From a virus, in the IMG/VR virus record IMGVR_UViG_3300021963_000395, positions 1-33,814 of that record: a DNA stretch of 33,814 nt, one strand, 5' to 3'. Made by a program: the position numbers and the translations under genes. This document shows positions 15,750-22,764 of this stretch, one piece after another. Numbering within the stretch: the stretch's first letter is position 1; each line of letters opens with the position of its first letter. The notes below the pieces were generated by a model. That model was given only the letters and a program-made list of their open reading frames with translations. It searched no databases and was not told where the DNA came from.

Positions 15750-16143
15750 GACAAGCAGTGGTACTAAGTACTACACACAGCAAGAAGTTAATGAAAAGAT
15801 TAATGAGGTCATGGAAGATGGCTACAAAATTACTAATGCTATCTATGAAAAAGCTAAAGAGATGGATTGGTGTAGTGAGTATGATGACTGGGCTTATGAA
15901 GTAAATAAAAGTCTTAAGTTCTTTGAGATACCAATTATGCGTGGAGAGTATGCAGTCACGTACACACTAAGTAGATATCAAGAAGTAGAAGTAACAGTAC
16001 AAGTAACTGCACGTAATGAAGATGATGCAGAAAATCAAGCCGATGATGCATACTGTCTAAGCGAATTGATTGAAAAAGCAAATGAAGATGAGTGGATAAC
16101 TAAGAACGAAGAGATAGATAAAGTAGAAGCACAGGAGATTTAA
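15742..16143 (+). CDS. Hypothetical early protein (133 aa)
   Basis: Two parts: an N-terminal helix-rich region (TQQEVNEKINEVMEDGYKI) with a short acidic/aromatic loop, and a C-terminal beta stretch (YAVTYTLSRYQEVEVTVQV) followed by acidic helix. The C-terminal strand motif with alternating Val/Thr/Glu could be an edge strand of a small alpha/beta domain. The start overlaps the preceding tiny gene; the final A of its stop is the first base of the next ATG. No family is recognised. Confidence 0.75.
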   Translation: MIKTSSGTKYYTQQEVNEKINEVMEDGYKITNAIYEKAKEMDWCSEYDDWAYEVNKSLKFFEIPIMRGEYAVTYTLSRYQEVEVTVQVTARNEDDAENQADDAYCLSELIEKANEDEWITKNEEIDKVEAQEI

Positions 16144-16460
16144 TGAGCATTAAAAACGAGCCGTGGTTTAACGACCCGTTCAAATGGTATGAAGACGAAC
16201 ATTATCCAGAGATTGTAGGTATACAAGTAACAGATAAAGTAGCCCTTGATTTTCTTCAAGCGTTATACCAAATTTACAAGTTACTTGAACGCAATGAAAG
16301 AGTAAAAGCTATGGAGGATGCCAAGCAACTAGCAATACTGCTACTAGCTAGTGCATTTGACTATGCTGAAGAAGCAATAGATGAACTAATTATTAGAGAA
16401 GTAGATGCAGTAGATATAGATGCTGCATTCGCAGAGATGATAGAGGAACAGAATGACTAG
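16143..16460 (+). CDS. Acidic helical hypothetical protein (105 aa)
   Basis: Strongly acidic, nearly all helical, with a long amphipathic helix (VALDFLQALYQIYKLLERNERVKAM begins near residue 33) and a second (AKQLAILLLASAFDYAEEAIDELI). It starts on the stop of its neighbour (TAATG) and overlaps the DUF932 gene by 8 bases, so the three genes form a coupled trio. The helix pair resembles a small dimerising adaptor. It could be a partner of the DUF932 protein, by position only. Confidence 0.75.
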   Translation: MSIKNEPWFNDPFKWYEDEHYPEIVGIQVTDKVALDFLQALYQIYKLLERNERVKAMEDAKQLAILLLASAFDYAEEAIDELIIREVDAVDIDAAFAEMIEEQND

Positions 16461-17433
16461 ACGTAATCCATACACAGTAATTGGTACGCACTGTGAGTAC
16501 GAAGTTAATTCAGCAAGTGACTTAATGAAACAGGCTGGACTTGACTGGAAAGTTACATTAGAAAATGTATTTATTAATGAGACTGATCCAATTGAAGTAC
16601 CAGATAGATACGCAACAGTTAAGTGGACTAATACAGGGTGGACTGACACAGACCCTACACCACTAGCAATAGTAGGTTCACGATACAAAGTACTGCAGAA
16701 CAGTGAAATATTCTCATGCCTTGACGACATTGTTCAGAACAGTGATGCACGTTATGGTGCAGCAGGTGAACTCAAAAACGGTAACGTAGTATGGGCAACC
16801 ATCGAACTACCAGCTAACGTAACAGTTGGTGATGATCCACACAATGCATATGTAATTGCACGTACATCACATGATGGTAGCTTACCATTCCAAATGACAC
16901 CAGTTGTCAATCGCATTGGTTGTACTAACCAGATCAATGCAGCAATGATGAGTGGTAAGAAGAAGGGTATTTACTACCGTGTAAAGCACAGCCCTAACAG
17001 CAGTATCAATGCAGATGATATCAGAAAAGCATTTAGAATTATGAATGAAGATATTCAAAAGTATGCAACAGTATCATCATACCTACGTTCAATTGAATTC
17101 AGTAATGAAGAGTTCAAGAACTTTATCAAGCGAGTGTATGCACTACCTAGCAAGATTGAGTTCTCACCATATGAGATGCTTAGTGCAGGTGAACGTACAA
17201 GTAAGACAAGAGTAGAACGAAATAGACTTAATGCATGGAACGTATGGATCGGTGAAACCGACACGCAACATAACATTAAGAACACCAAGTTCGGTGCATT
17301 CCAAGCTATCGTGGAAGCAACCGATCATTTTAGTAAGGACTATTCAAAGCAAGCAAGCAAGATGATTCTCGGCACAGACATAGCCGTAAAGTCACGTGCT
17401 CTACAACTATTAGGAGTAAACAATGGGTCTTGA
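16453..17433 (+). CDS. DUF932 phage/plasmid-like protein (326 aa)
   Basis: Belongs by sequence to the DUF932 family (phage/plasmid-like protein, LGT type), widespread in phages and plasmids near replication genes; its reaction is not established. Seen here: the N-terminal ATVKWTNTGW and PLAIVGSRYKVLQNSEIFS (typical of the family's 'x-V-G-x-R-Y-x-x-x-Q-N' element), PVVNRIGCTNQINAA, and the C-terminal RNRLNAWNVWIGET, which matches the conserved Trp-Asn-rich block. Length is normal for the family. The AGAGGAAC ribosome site lies inside the end of the previous gene. Position among early genes suggests a role in replication or host DNA handling. Confidence 0.85.
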   Translation: MTRRNPYTVIGTHCEYEVNSASDLMKQAGLDWKVTLENVFINETDPIEVPDRYATVKWTNTGWTDTDPTPLAIVGSRYKVLQNSEIFSCLDDIVQNSDARYGAAGELKNGNVVWATIELPANVTVGDDPHNAYVIARTSHDGSLPFQMTPVVNRIGCTNQINAAMMSGKKKGIYYRVKHSPNSSINADDIRKAFRIMNEDIQKYATVSSYLRSIEFSNEEFKNFIKRVYALPSKIEFSPYEMLSAGERTSKTRVERNRLNAWNVWIGETDTQHNIKNTKFGAFQAIVEATDHFSKDYSKQASKMILGTDIAVKSRALQLLGVNNGS

Positions 17434-17923
17434 TATGTACCTAAATGTAAGTGAACGTATTAGTCAATACGATTATCAGCAAGTTGGAATGGATCTAGTT
17501 CGTGTAGAAGATTCTAGATACAACAATGTCATTGAAGCTAGTGGCATTAAAGTAAAAGAAGCTTCATTACCATCAGTATCAGTTGAATGGAATGCTATCT
17601 ACTGGCGTAAAGCTAATCAGATTCACGGATGGTTTGTAGAAACCTGCGGTGATGGAGTAGATGAATGCCAGCGCATACCAGTAAGCAGAGATAGATTAGT
17701 TGAACTACATAGTATCTGTGGTCAATTAATTGACACAAGATCAACAGAGTTAGCTAAAGAATTGCTGCCACCAACACCAGGATTTTTCTTTGGTGGGTAT
17801 GACATTGATGAGTATTACTGGCGAGACATTGAAGAAACACATGAACAACTAACACAGTTGCTTGATGAGATTAAGCCAGAGAATTACTGGAACTACGACA
17901 TCTACTATCAATCATCATGGTAG
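17423..17923 (+). CDS. MGLDMYL-type phage protein (166 aa)
   Basis: The start MGLDMYLNVSERI is the signature of a common but uncharacterised phage/bacterial family. The body has EWNAIYWRKANQIHGWFVE, also conserved in such proteins, and a C-terminal helical part with a Gly-aromatic loop (FFFGGYDIDEYYW). It overlaps DUF932 by 11 bases and has an AGGAG site. Its function is unknown; its presence next to DUF932 in an early operon matches what is usual for the family in phages. Confidence 0.75.
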   Translation: MGLDMYLNVSERISQYDYQQVGMDLVRVEDSRYNNVIEASGIKVKEASLPSVSVEWNAIYWRKANQIHGWFVETCGDGVDECQRIPVSRDRLVELHSICGQLIDTRSTELAKELLPPTPGFFFGGYDIDEYYWRDIEETHEQLTQLLDEIKPENYWNYDIYYQSSW

Positions 17924-18117
17924 AGTTACCAGAAGATCACTTTGCTATTGATGGATACAAAGCTGAGGTTTTAATAAGTCCAGATACATTAGTTTATTTA
18001 CAAAAGATTAATGAAGTTGTTATGGAAGGTGAAGCTATGTGGTTCAAAAGTTTAGTTACATGTAAGTACGATCCATATACAGGAGATGTGTTTTATGTTT
18101 CAAATCAACAGTTATGA
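17917..18117 (+). CDS. Small hypothetical protein upstream of WhiB (66 aa)
   Basis: Short alpha/beta protein, MVELPEDHF at its start, with a strand (AEVLISPDTLVYLQK), a helix and a final strand (VTCKYDPYTGDVFYVSNQQ). It overlaps the MGLDMYL gene by 7 bases and the WhiB start lies inside its last 23 bases. This close packing argues that it is real. No family is recognised; it may be a small partner of WhiB, by position only. Confidence 0.65.
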   Translation: MVELPEDHFAIDGYKAEVLISPDTLVYLQKINEVVMEGEAMWFKSLVTCKYDPYTGDVFYVSNQQL

Positions 18118-18391
18118 GACACCAGCTTGCGATGGTATGGATACTGAATTCTTTTATCCAATAAGTGATGAAGATAAAACAGATCCGTTTGCAAAGAATA
18201 ATGTTTATCCACAGTTGAGGAAAATCTGTGCAAATTGTGATGTCCTTGATAAGTGTAGAGACTGGGCTATTAAACACGAAGAGTGGGGATTCTGGGGCGG
18301 TATGTCTGTGTATGAACGCCGTCAATGGAGAAAGAAATATAACATTAAGTTAGAACAACCATGGACTTCAGGGTTCTTGAAAGGAATATAA
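18095..18391 (+). CDS. whiB: WhiB-family Fe-S transcription regulator (98 aa)
   Basis: Fe-S-containing transcription factor of the Wbl family, which binds the primary sigma factor and affects promoter choice. Four cysteines at 12, 45, 48 and 54 give C-x32-C-x2-C-x5-C, the canonical cluster ligands. The conserved turn EWGFWGGM (63-70) follows, then a basic stretch (RRQWRKKYN). Phage WhiB proteins such as that of mycobacteriophage TM4 can repress host whiB2 and block superinfection; a similar role here is inference. I use the ATG at 18095, nine bases after AGGAG, and not the one at 18086, which has no spacing. It is the clearest pointer to an actinobacterial host. Confidence 0.9.
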   Translation: MFQINSYETPACDGMDTEFFYPISDEDKTDPFAKNNVYPQLRKICANCDVLDKCRDWAIKHEEWGFWGGMSVYERRQWRKKYNIKLEQPWTSGFLKGI

Positions 18392-18393
18392 CT

Positions 18394-18558
18394 ATGGAAT
18401 GCTGCGAGCTAGACATAGAAGAAGTATACAAGCTAGAAGATGAAGATGTCTGTGAGTCGTGCTATGATCGTATCGAAGCACACATTGAAGACATGATGCT
18501 TAGTAGAGCTAAAGAAGACTTCTATGATAGGAATAAAAAATACCATGATAACTATTAA
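18394..18558 (+). CDS. Tiny zinc-finger-like protein (54 aa)
   Basis: ATG at 18394 is nine bases after AAGGA and 2 bases after the WhiB stop. Cysteines at 3-4 and C-x2-C at 20-23 (VCESCYDRI) form a LIM/zinc-ribbon-like pattern in which the two pairs are split by the short VYKLEDED loop. A charged helix (AKEDFYDRNKK) ends the protein. It may be a small zinc adaptor. The end overlaps the start of the nuclease N-terminal gene by 14 bases. Confidence 0.6.
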   Translation: MECCELDIEEVYKLEDEDVCESCYDRIEAHIEDMMLSRAKEDFYDRNKKYHDNY

Positions 18559-18748
18559 CGGATACGAACTGCCAGCACACGTATCGTATTCAGCATTAAC
18601 AACATATCTTGACTGTGGTTGGAAGTATTATCTAACCCGTGTCGAGAAACAAACTGAACAACCAACATGGTATCTATGTGGTGGTAGTGCAGTGCATACA
18701 GCAACAGAGATGTATGATAAAGAACTATTCGCAACAGAAGGTAGATGA
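18545..18748 (+). CDS. Cas4/RecB-like nuclease, N-terminal half (67 aa)
   Basis: Start at ATG 18545 (MITINGYELP), since AGGAA lies upstream; an upstream ATG at 18524 is possible. The sequence SYSALTTYLDCGWKYYL (14-30) is the N-terminal helix of RecB/Cas4 nucleases, where the Cys (24) binds the Fe-S cluster. G-x-x-x-H-x-x-x-E (H51, E55) is the first part of the nuclease active site. The gene then stops at TGA, inside ATGATG. The rest of the active site and the other three cluster cysteines are in the next gene, so the enzyme appears to be made in two pieces. Confidence 0.7.
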   Translation: MITINGYELPAHVSYSALTTYLDCGWKYYLTRVEKQTEQPTWYLCGGSAVHTATEMYDKELFATEGR

Positions 18749-19365
18749 TGAACAAGTATTGGGAACAGGCTTGGGAAAGCCAGCGCAAAGAACAGTGGGC
18801 TAATACTGGAATTGACGAGTCAGAATGGAAAGCATCTGGTCGTGCTACTAAAGCTAATCCCAATAAAGAAGATGGTGATTGGTGGAACGTAGAAGGTTCT
18901 AAGATGGTTGACTCTTGGATTACTTGGCGTAATGGTACGCACCCATTAACTTTATGGGAAGTACAACCAGGAGTACCAGCTATTGAACTAGGACTTACAC
19001 CTATCTGGAATGACATACCAGTGCAAATGCACATTGATAGAGTAATGATTAATCCAGATGGTGAACTTATAGTGGTAGATATTAAGACTGGTGTACGTAC
19101 GCCATCATCTGATTTACAATTAGCTTTCTATGCTGCAGGTATGGAAGAAATGTTAGGCATTCGTCCACGTTACGGTACATACTGGATGGCTAGGACTGGT
19201 CAAACGGCAGAGCTAATTGACCTTGACTATTTTAGTAAAGAAGATATCATTGAGATCGTAAGCAAATTTGATCAAGCTCGTAAAGCAGAGCTGTTCATAC
19301 CTAATCTTAATCATTGTATAATGTGTAATGTAAAAGATAAATGCAAGTACAAAGGAAAAGGATAA
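18745..19365 (+). CDS. Cas4/RecB-like nuclease, C-terminal half (206 aa)
   Basis: Holds the core of the PD-(D/E)xK exonuclease: HIDRV (D98), VVDIKTG (D112 and K114) and DLQLAFYAAG (Q125, Y129), then C-x2-C-x5-C (191, 194, 200), the cysteine triad that completes a Cas4-type 4Fe-4S cluster with the Cys of the upstream gene. The two proteins add up to 273 residues, a normal size for a single phage RecB/Cas4-like exonuclease. An in-frame TAG lies directly before its ATG (18742-18744), so the frames cannot be joined by slippage upstream; the ATGA overlap suggests reinitiation. Likely role: recombination or resection of DNA ends. Confidence 0.75.
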   Translation: MMNKYWEQAWESQRKEQWANTGIDESEWKASGRATKANPNKEDGDWWNVEGSKMVDSWITWRNGTHPLTLWEVQPGVPAIELGLTPIWNDIPVQMHIDRVMINPDGELIVVDIKTGVRTPSSDLQLAFYAAGMEEMLGIRPRYGTYWMARTGQTAELIDLDYFSKEDIIEIVSKFDQARKAELFIPNLNHCIMCNVKDKCKYKGKG

Positions 19366-19369
19366 ACAA

Positions 19370-19816
19370 GTGGAAAGTAATTACGTAGTAAACGTAAAGA
19401 CAAAGGTAGGTACTATCATTACTGTTCGTGGTAACGATGCTACTGAGTTTGAAACTAACATCAATGCACTAATTGGTAACGGACTTAACAACAGTATTGC
19501 TGCAATGGAAGAGTTGTTTCTTGGAACGCAACCCAGTCAATCCAGTAACACAGGAGTCAATACAGTGGTTGCTGCGTTAGGTGGCACAGTCATTAGCGAG
19601 ACACCAACGTTTGCACCAGTAGCACCGCCAACAGGTGGTGGAGTAGCAGTAGGTACAGCAACAAGAAGTTGTATTCATGGTAGCATGACCAAGCGAGAAG
19701 GAGTAGGACCATACGGACCTTACAAAGCTTTCATGTGTCCAACACCAAAGGGTACACCTGATCAGTGCAAAGCTATCTATCTAAAAGCTAACGACCCAGA
19801 CTACGCTACGTTCTAG
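19370..19816 (+). CDS. DNA-metabolism-associated protein with C-terminal zinc motif (148 aa)
   Basis: GTG start, seven bases after AGGA. The N-terminal 65 residues form an alpha/beta unit (NVKTKVGTIITVRGNDATEFETNINALIG). Residues 65-100 are a Gly/Val/Thr/Pro-rich linker. The last 45 residues have C-x-H-G (SCIHGSMTKREG), then MCPTPKG and QCKAIYL, matching a zinc-binding tail found in many actinophage proteins next to RecB-like nucleases and helicases. I infer that it binds DNA or a replication partner. The combination of a beta-rich head, flexible linker and zinc tail occurs in single-strand-binding-type proteins, but this is not proof. Confidence 0.7.
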   Translation: MESNYVVNVKTKVGTIITVRGNDATEFETNINALIGNGLNNSIAAMEELFLGTQPSQSSNTGVNTVVAALGGTVISETPTFAPVAPPTGGGVAVGTATRSCIHGSMTKREGVGPYGPYKAFMCPTPKGTPDQCKAIYLKANDPDYATF

Positions 19817-19826
19817 TCGCATAGGT

Positions 19827-19868
19827 TTGAGCGGGCAGCGTAGTGGGGAAGGCTACCTGCCCGTTCAA
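19827..19868 (+). terminator. Terminator-like hairpin before the helicase gene
   Basis: TTGAGCGGGCAG (19827-19838) pairs with CTGCCCGTTCAA (19857-19868) over 12 bp with one G-T pair; GTAG/CTAC extends the stem inside. TTATTATTGGG follows, a broken T-run that runs into the GGGAG ribosome site of the ATPase gene. It may be a leaky terminator that sets the ratio of upstream to downstream products. Confidence 0.6.
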
Positions 19869-19885
19869 TTATTATTGGGAGATAA

Positions 19886-20671
19886 ATGAAAACATTAAGT
19901 AGAGCAGTAGGTCGTCCTGACATTGGTGGTGAGCCAATGCCTACAGTATTCAGGACATTCGATGCAAACCAGATTGTATTGAGACGAGCAGAAGTAAGCA
20001 TGATTGCTGGTACACCAGGTGCTGGTAAGTCTACACTTGCTTTAGCTTTAGCGTTACGTATGCAAGCACCAACGCTGTACTTATCAGCAGATACTAATGC
20101 ACATACTATGGCTATGCGTTTGTATTCAATGATCACAGGAGTGTCACAAAGTGAAGCAGAAAAAATCATATCGGAAGACCCAATCAACTCTAGGAATAAT
20201 CTTGCTCTTGCCAGCCATATTTATTGGAGCTTTGATTCTGCCCCTAGTCTTAGTGATATCGACGACGAGGTTACCGCGATTGAGGAGTTACTTGGAGAAG
20301 CACCTGCCTTAATTGTTATTGATAACTTGATGGATATTAGTATGGATGGCGGAGAAGAATTCAGTAACATGAGGTCAGCACTTAAAGAACTTAAGTACTT
20401 AGCAAGAGATACTAACGCCGCTATCTTGGTATTACACCATACTCAAGAAGGCTATGTCGGAGAACCATGTCAACCAAGATCATCCTTACAAGGTAAGGTA
20501 GCACAGTTACCTGCGCTTATTCTTACCGTTGGACAAAGTGGTAATGGGTTACTAGGTGTAGCTGCAGTCAAGAACAGATATGGTAGAGCAGACCAGACTG
20601 GTAAGACACCAGTATGGTTACAATTTAATCCAGAGTATATGTTTATAGCTGACATGGAGGAAGCAAGATGA
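19886..20671 (+). CDS. RecA/DnaB-like ATPase, probable replicative helicase (261 aa)
   Basis: Contains a RecA-fold core only. Walker A is GTPGAGKS (42-49), Walker B ALIVIDNL (141-148), a sensor-like LVLHHTQE (181-188) and VKNRYGRAD (228-236), the region that in DnaB-type helicases carries the arginine finger and helicase motif H4. There is no N-terminal primase-interaction domain, so it is much shorter than DnaB (about 450 residues). It lies just upstream of the primase genes, consistent with unwinding DNA ahead of primer synthesis. Short RecA-like proteins of this type are common in actinophages; a recombinase role is the alternative. GGGAG precedes the ATG. Confidence 0.8.
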   Translation: MKTLSRAVGRPDIGGEPMPTVFRTFDANQIVLRRAEVSMIAGTPGAGKSTLALALALRMQAPTLYLSADTNAHTMAMRLYSMITGVSQSEAEKIISEDPINSRNNLALASHIYWSFDSAPSLSDIDDEVTAIEELLGEAPALIVIDNLMDISMDGGEEFSNMRSALKELKYLARDTNAAILVLHHTQEGYVGEPCQPRSSLQGKVAQLPALILTVGQSGNGLLGVAAVKNRYGRADQTGKTPVWLQFNPEYMFIADMEEAR

Positions 20672-20880
20672 AAGGTGTAAACGGAATTTATGTTCGTGAC
20701 AATCCTAATCCAAAACCAGAACTAACATTAGAAGAACTATATCAAAAAGCATTAGATGATATAGAATTTTTACGAGCAGCTAACCGTGGATTAAAAAATG
20801 AGTTAGCAATTTCAAATGATATTAGATACAAGCAACATCTAAAAATAGTAGAGTTAGGAGAACCAAGTGGAGCGTATTAA
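20668..20880 (+). CDS. Small coiled-coil protein coupled to the ATPase (70 aa)
   Basis: Starts in an ATGA overlap with the ATPase. After a Pro/Asn-rich N terminus (DNPNPKPE) it has one long amphipathic helix (ELYQKALDDIEFLRAANRGLKNEL), probably a coiled coil. Tight coupling to the ATPase suggests a helicase partner or loader, but no family is recognised. Confidence 0.65.
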   Translation: MKGVNGIYVRDNPNPKPELTLEELYQKALDDIEFLRAANRGLKNELAISNDIRYKQHLKIVELGEPSGAY

Positions 20881-20926
20881 TTGGGATCCCAATAACACAC
20901 CAGACTATGACGACGACGATGAGTAA
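20867..20926 (+). CDS. Possible 19-residue micro-protein
   Basis: GTG start six bases after AGGAG, encoding 19 residues (VERINWDPNNTPDYDDDDE by the codon table, Met first when initiated). It has an acidic Asp tail. It overlaps its two neighbours by 14 and 8 bases. The good ribosome site and the overlaps support it, but it is very short; it may only serve to couple translation through the region. Confidence 0.35.
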   Translation: MERINWDPNNTPDYDDDDE

Positions 20927-21038
20927 GTTTGGTTGGTGTCTTGAAGACACAAAAGAACAACATAATAAATGTCCCAAAGAGTTTACTAACAACATACAAA
21001 ACTATACATTGAAATGTGATTGTGATTGCCATGAGTAA
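20919..21038 (+). CDS. Tiny Cys-rich protein (39 aa)
   Basis: Starts ATGAGTAAG inside the end of the micro-protein, and ends in GAGTAA, part of a second ATGAGTAAG which starts the nuclease gene. Cys residues form a W-C ... H-x2-C then C-x-C-x-C-H (KCDCDCHE) pattern, a zinc-binding layout often seen in small actinophage proteins. No clear ribosome site precedes it, so it probably relies on coupling. Confidence 0.5.
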   Translation: MSKFGWCLEDTKEQHNKCPKEFTNNIQNYTLKCDCDCHE

Positions 21039-21366
21039 GTCTAAACAAAAAGGAACTGCTGCAGAAACAGCAGTAGTTAATTGGCTACTAAGTAAAGGAC
21101 GTAAGCATGTCGAACGACGATCTCTTAACGGAGTCAATGATCGAGGTGACATTGCAGGTTTGCCTGGAGTTGTACTCGAAGTAAAGAACTGTGCAAAGAT
21201 GGAACTATCTGCTTGGTTAAAAGAACTAGAAGTCGAAATGATTAACGATAAAGCAGATACAGGCGTAGTGATTCATAAGAAAAAAGGAACCCAAGATGTT
21301 GGGTTATGGTACGCAACCATGCCAGTAAGTGTATGGTTTAAACTAATAGAAGAAGCAGGATACTAA
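21031..21366 (+). CDS. PD-(D/E)xK nuclease, Holliday-junction-resolvase-like (111 aa)
   Basis: The active-site pattern is clear: E12 in the first helix (GTAAETAVVNWL), then GD (40) with nine residues to E-V-K (50-52): D40, E50 and K52. This is the layout of the Hjc/VRR-type resolvase family, which cuts branched DNA left by replication and recombination. The basic N terminus (KSKQKG) and RR (29-30) would bind DNA. I use the ATG at 21031; an in-frame GTG at 21016 is possible. It follows the ATPase block and precedes the primase, fitting a DNA-processing role. A recombination endonuclease is the main alternative. Confidence 0.75.
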   Translation: MSKSKQKGTAAETAVVNWLLSKGRKHVERRSLNGVNDRGDIAGLPGVVLEVKNCAKMELSAWLKELEVEMINDKADTGVVIHKKKGTQDVGLWYATMPVSVWFKLIEEAGY

Positions 21367-21367
21367 A

Positions 21368-21655
21368 ATGAACATAACATCATATTATGGAAGAACAAAA
21401 ATAATTAACTTTGGAAGATTTAATATTCATATTGAAAGAGATATGACCGAAGTATCAATTGGATTTTATGCACACATTGAAAGATATGATTCAGCATGGT
21501 TTGGAATTAAGATTCCATTCTTTACATTTGAGTTTAGTTGGGATATGTTTGATGAAAAACATGCACCAAAATACGTATTAAATATTCCAGATGAATTAAA
21601 GTCAGCATTGCAAGAAATGGAACTACAAAAACTAATAGAAGAAAGTCGAAAATAA
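21368..21655 (+). CDS. Beta-rich hypothetical protein (95 aa)
   Basis: Begins two bases after the resolvase stop. The sequence is dominated by short strands rich in Tyr/Phe/Ile (IINFGRFNIHIER, VSIGFYAHIER, FFTFEFSWDMF) and closes with a Glu/Lys-rich helix (SALQEMELQKLIEE). It shares one base of its stop with the ATG of the primase zinc gene. Its aromatic strands suggest a compact beta-sandwich or barrel. No family is recognised. Confidence 0.7.
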   Translation: MNITSYYGRTKIINFGRFNIHIERDMTEVSIGFYAHIERYDSAWFGIKIPFFTFEFSWDMFDEKHAPKYVLNIPDELKSALQEMELQKLIEESRK

Positions 21656-22014
21656 TGGAATGTCCACCTATTGCTGCAATCATAGAGCACTATGGTGGCA
21701 GACTTAAAAGGGACTATGGCAGTTGGCAAAAGATTAAATGTCCATTTCATAGCGACAACCATGCATCAGCTGGTGTATCTGTAACAGAAAATATTTTTGT
21801 ATGTCATGGTTGTGGAGTAAAAGGAAATGCATTTAACGTAATCAAAGTATACGAAGGAGTTAAATACGGTGAAGCTATCAAGATCGCAGAAGGTATTACT
21901 GGAGAAAGCTACCAGTCATTACGAGGAGTACCTACCCTTGGCAGAAGAGTATCTAATGCAACGGGGAATAAGCCTAGAAACAGCACAAAGGATTCGATTA
22001 GGAGTCGTCGTTGA
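21655..22014 (+). CDS. DNA primase, CHC2 zinc-binding part (119 aa)
   Basis: The N-terminal part of a DnaG-like primase that recognises template for primer synthesis. Zinc ligands are C29 and H32 (CPFH) and C50 and C53 (CHGC), the CHC2 layout, with KIKCPFHSDNHASAGV and FVCHGCGVKGN typical of the family. The frame is convincing to about residue 85 (AIKIAEGITGESY); beyond that it looks unlike primase, as if the reading had left the true frame. The TOPRIM catalytic part is in the next gene in another frame. Either this is a genuine short zinc protein that works with a separate TOPRIM protein, or a full-length primase gene was broken by a frameshift. Confidence 0.8.
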   Translation: MECPPIAAIIEHYGGRLKRDYGSWQKIKCPFHSDNHASAGVSVTENIFVCHGCGVKGNAFNVIKVYEGVKYGEAIKIAEGITGESYQSLRGVPTLGRRVSNATGNKPRNSTKDSIRSRR

Positions 22015-22486
22015 TCCACTTGCTGGTCAAGAACAATTTATAAATAGATTAGCTATACCATACTTGACTCCAACTGGTGTAGTAGATATAAGATTTAGAT
22101 CAATGGGACCAGAAGAACCTAAGTACATGGGTATGCCAGGAACTTCTACAAGACTATACAATGTAAGTGCCTTGCATACGGCAGGGAACTTTATAGCAGT
22201 ATGTGAAGGAGAAATAGATGCTATCACTCTTAGTTATTCTTGCGGTATTCCTGCTGTGGGTGTTCCTGGAGCTAATGCTTGGAAGCGGCACTACGGACGC
22301 TTACTGGCAGACTTTGAAACTATCTATGTTTTTGCTGACGGTGATCAGCCTGGCTCTGATTTCGCAAAGTCTTTAAGTAAAGAGTTTAATAGTGTTATCA
22401 TTATGCAGATGCCAGATGGAGAGGATGTTAACTCAATGTTCTTACGTAATGGATCTGGTTACTTCACGGAAAAGATTGCAGCATGA
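21869..22486 (+). CDS. DNA primase, TOPRIM catalytic part (205 aa)
   Basis: GTG start nine bases after GAAGGAG, inside the zinc gene (146-base overlap, different frame). The N-terminal helices include HYEEYLPLAEEYLMQRGISL, then the DnaG-type linker (RLAIPYLTPTGVVDIRFRS). The TOPRIM core is complete: the Glu motif in VCEGEIDA and the D-x-D pair in YVFADGDQPG, which bind the catalytic metal. It has no helicase domain; the neighbouring RecA-like ATPase likely does that. A separate catalytic chain would need the zinc chain for template contact. The strong internal ribosome site favours real two-gene arrangement, but a base error in assembly is not excluded. Confidence 0.8.
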   Translation: MKLSRSQKVLLEKATSHYEEYLPLAEEYLMQRGISLETAQRIRLGVVVDPLAGQEQFINRLAIPYLTPTGVVDIRFRSMGPEEPKYMGMPGTSTRLYNVSALHTAGNFIAVCEGEIDAITLSYSCGIPAVGVPGANAWKRHYGRLLADFETIYVFADGDQPGSDFAKSLSKEFNSVIIMQMPDGEDVNSMFLRNGSGYFTEKIAA

Positions 22487-22764
22487 AAAGGTCAGTTAAG
22501 CAAGAAGAGTTTGATAAGTTTAGACGAGCTATAAATATATCTATAGATGTTATTAATAAAAAACTAGCAGTAGAAAAGTATAAAGAACATGAAGCAGTAT
22601 CTAGAGGAGAATTAATTTCACAGGTAAAGTTAGCTAATGCTAAGTTTGATGCTATAGAACAAGCAATTGATCTTATCTTTAGCGTACTTGAATCACATGA
22701 CTTAAACATTAAAACTTGTGTACACTGTAAGCAACCACTACCAAAGGTTAATAATGACAACTAA
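22483..22764 (+). CDS. Helical protein with C-x2-C end (93 aa)
   Basis: Starts in an ATGA overlap with the primase and has a long helical body (two basic/acidic helices between residues 8 and 70, AKFDAIEQAIDLIFSVLE). A single C-x2-C (CVHCKQPLPK) lies near the C terminus and could bind zinc as a dimer. The pattern is similar to small replication-associated proteins, but the family is not recognised. Confidence 0.7.
   Translation: MKRSVKQEEFDKFRRAINISIDVINKKLAVEKYKEHEAVSRGELISQVKLANAKFDAIEQAIDLIFSVLESHDLNIKTCVHCKQPLPKVNNDN

Noticed and set aside
18555-19034. A 159-residue minus-strand open frame
   Set aside because: It is antisense to the split nuclease, whose motifs are clear, has no ribosome site and encodes a low-quality hydrophobic sequence.
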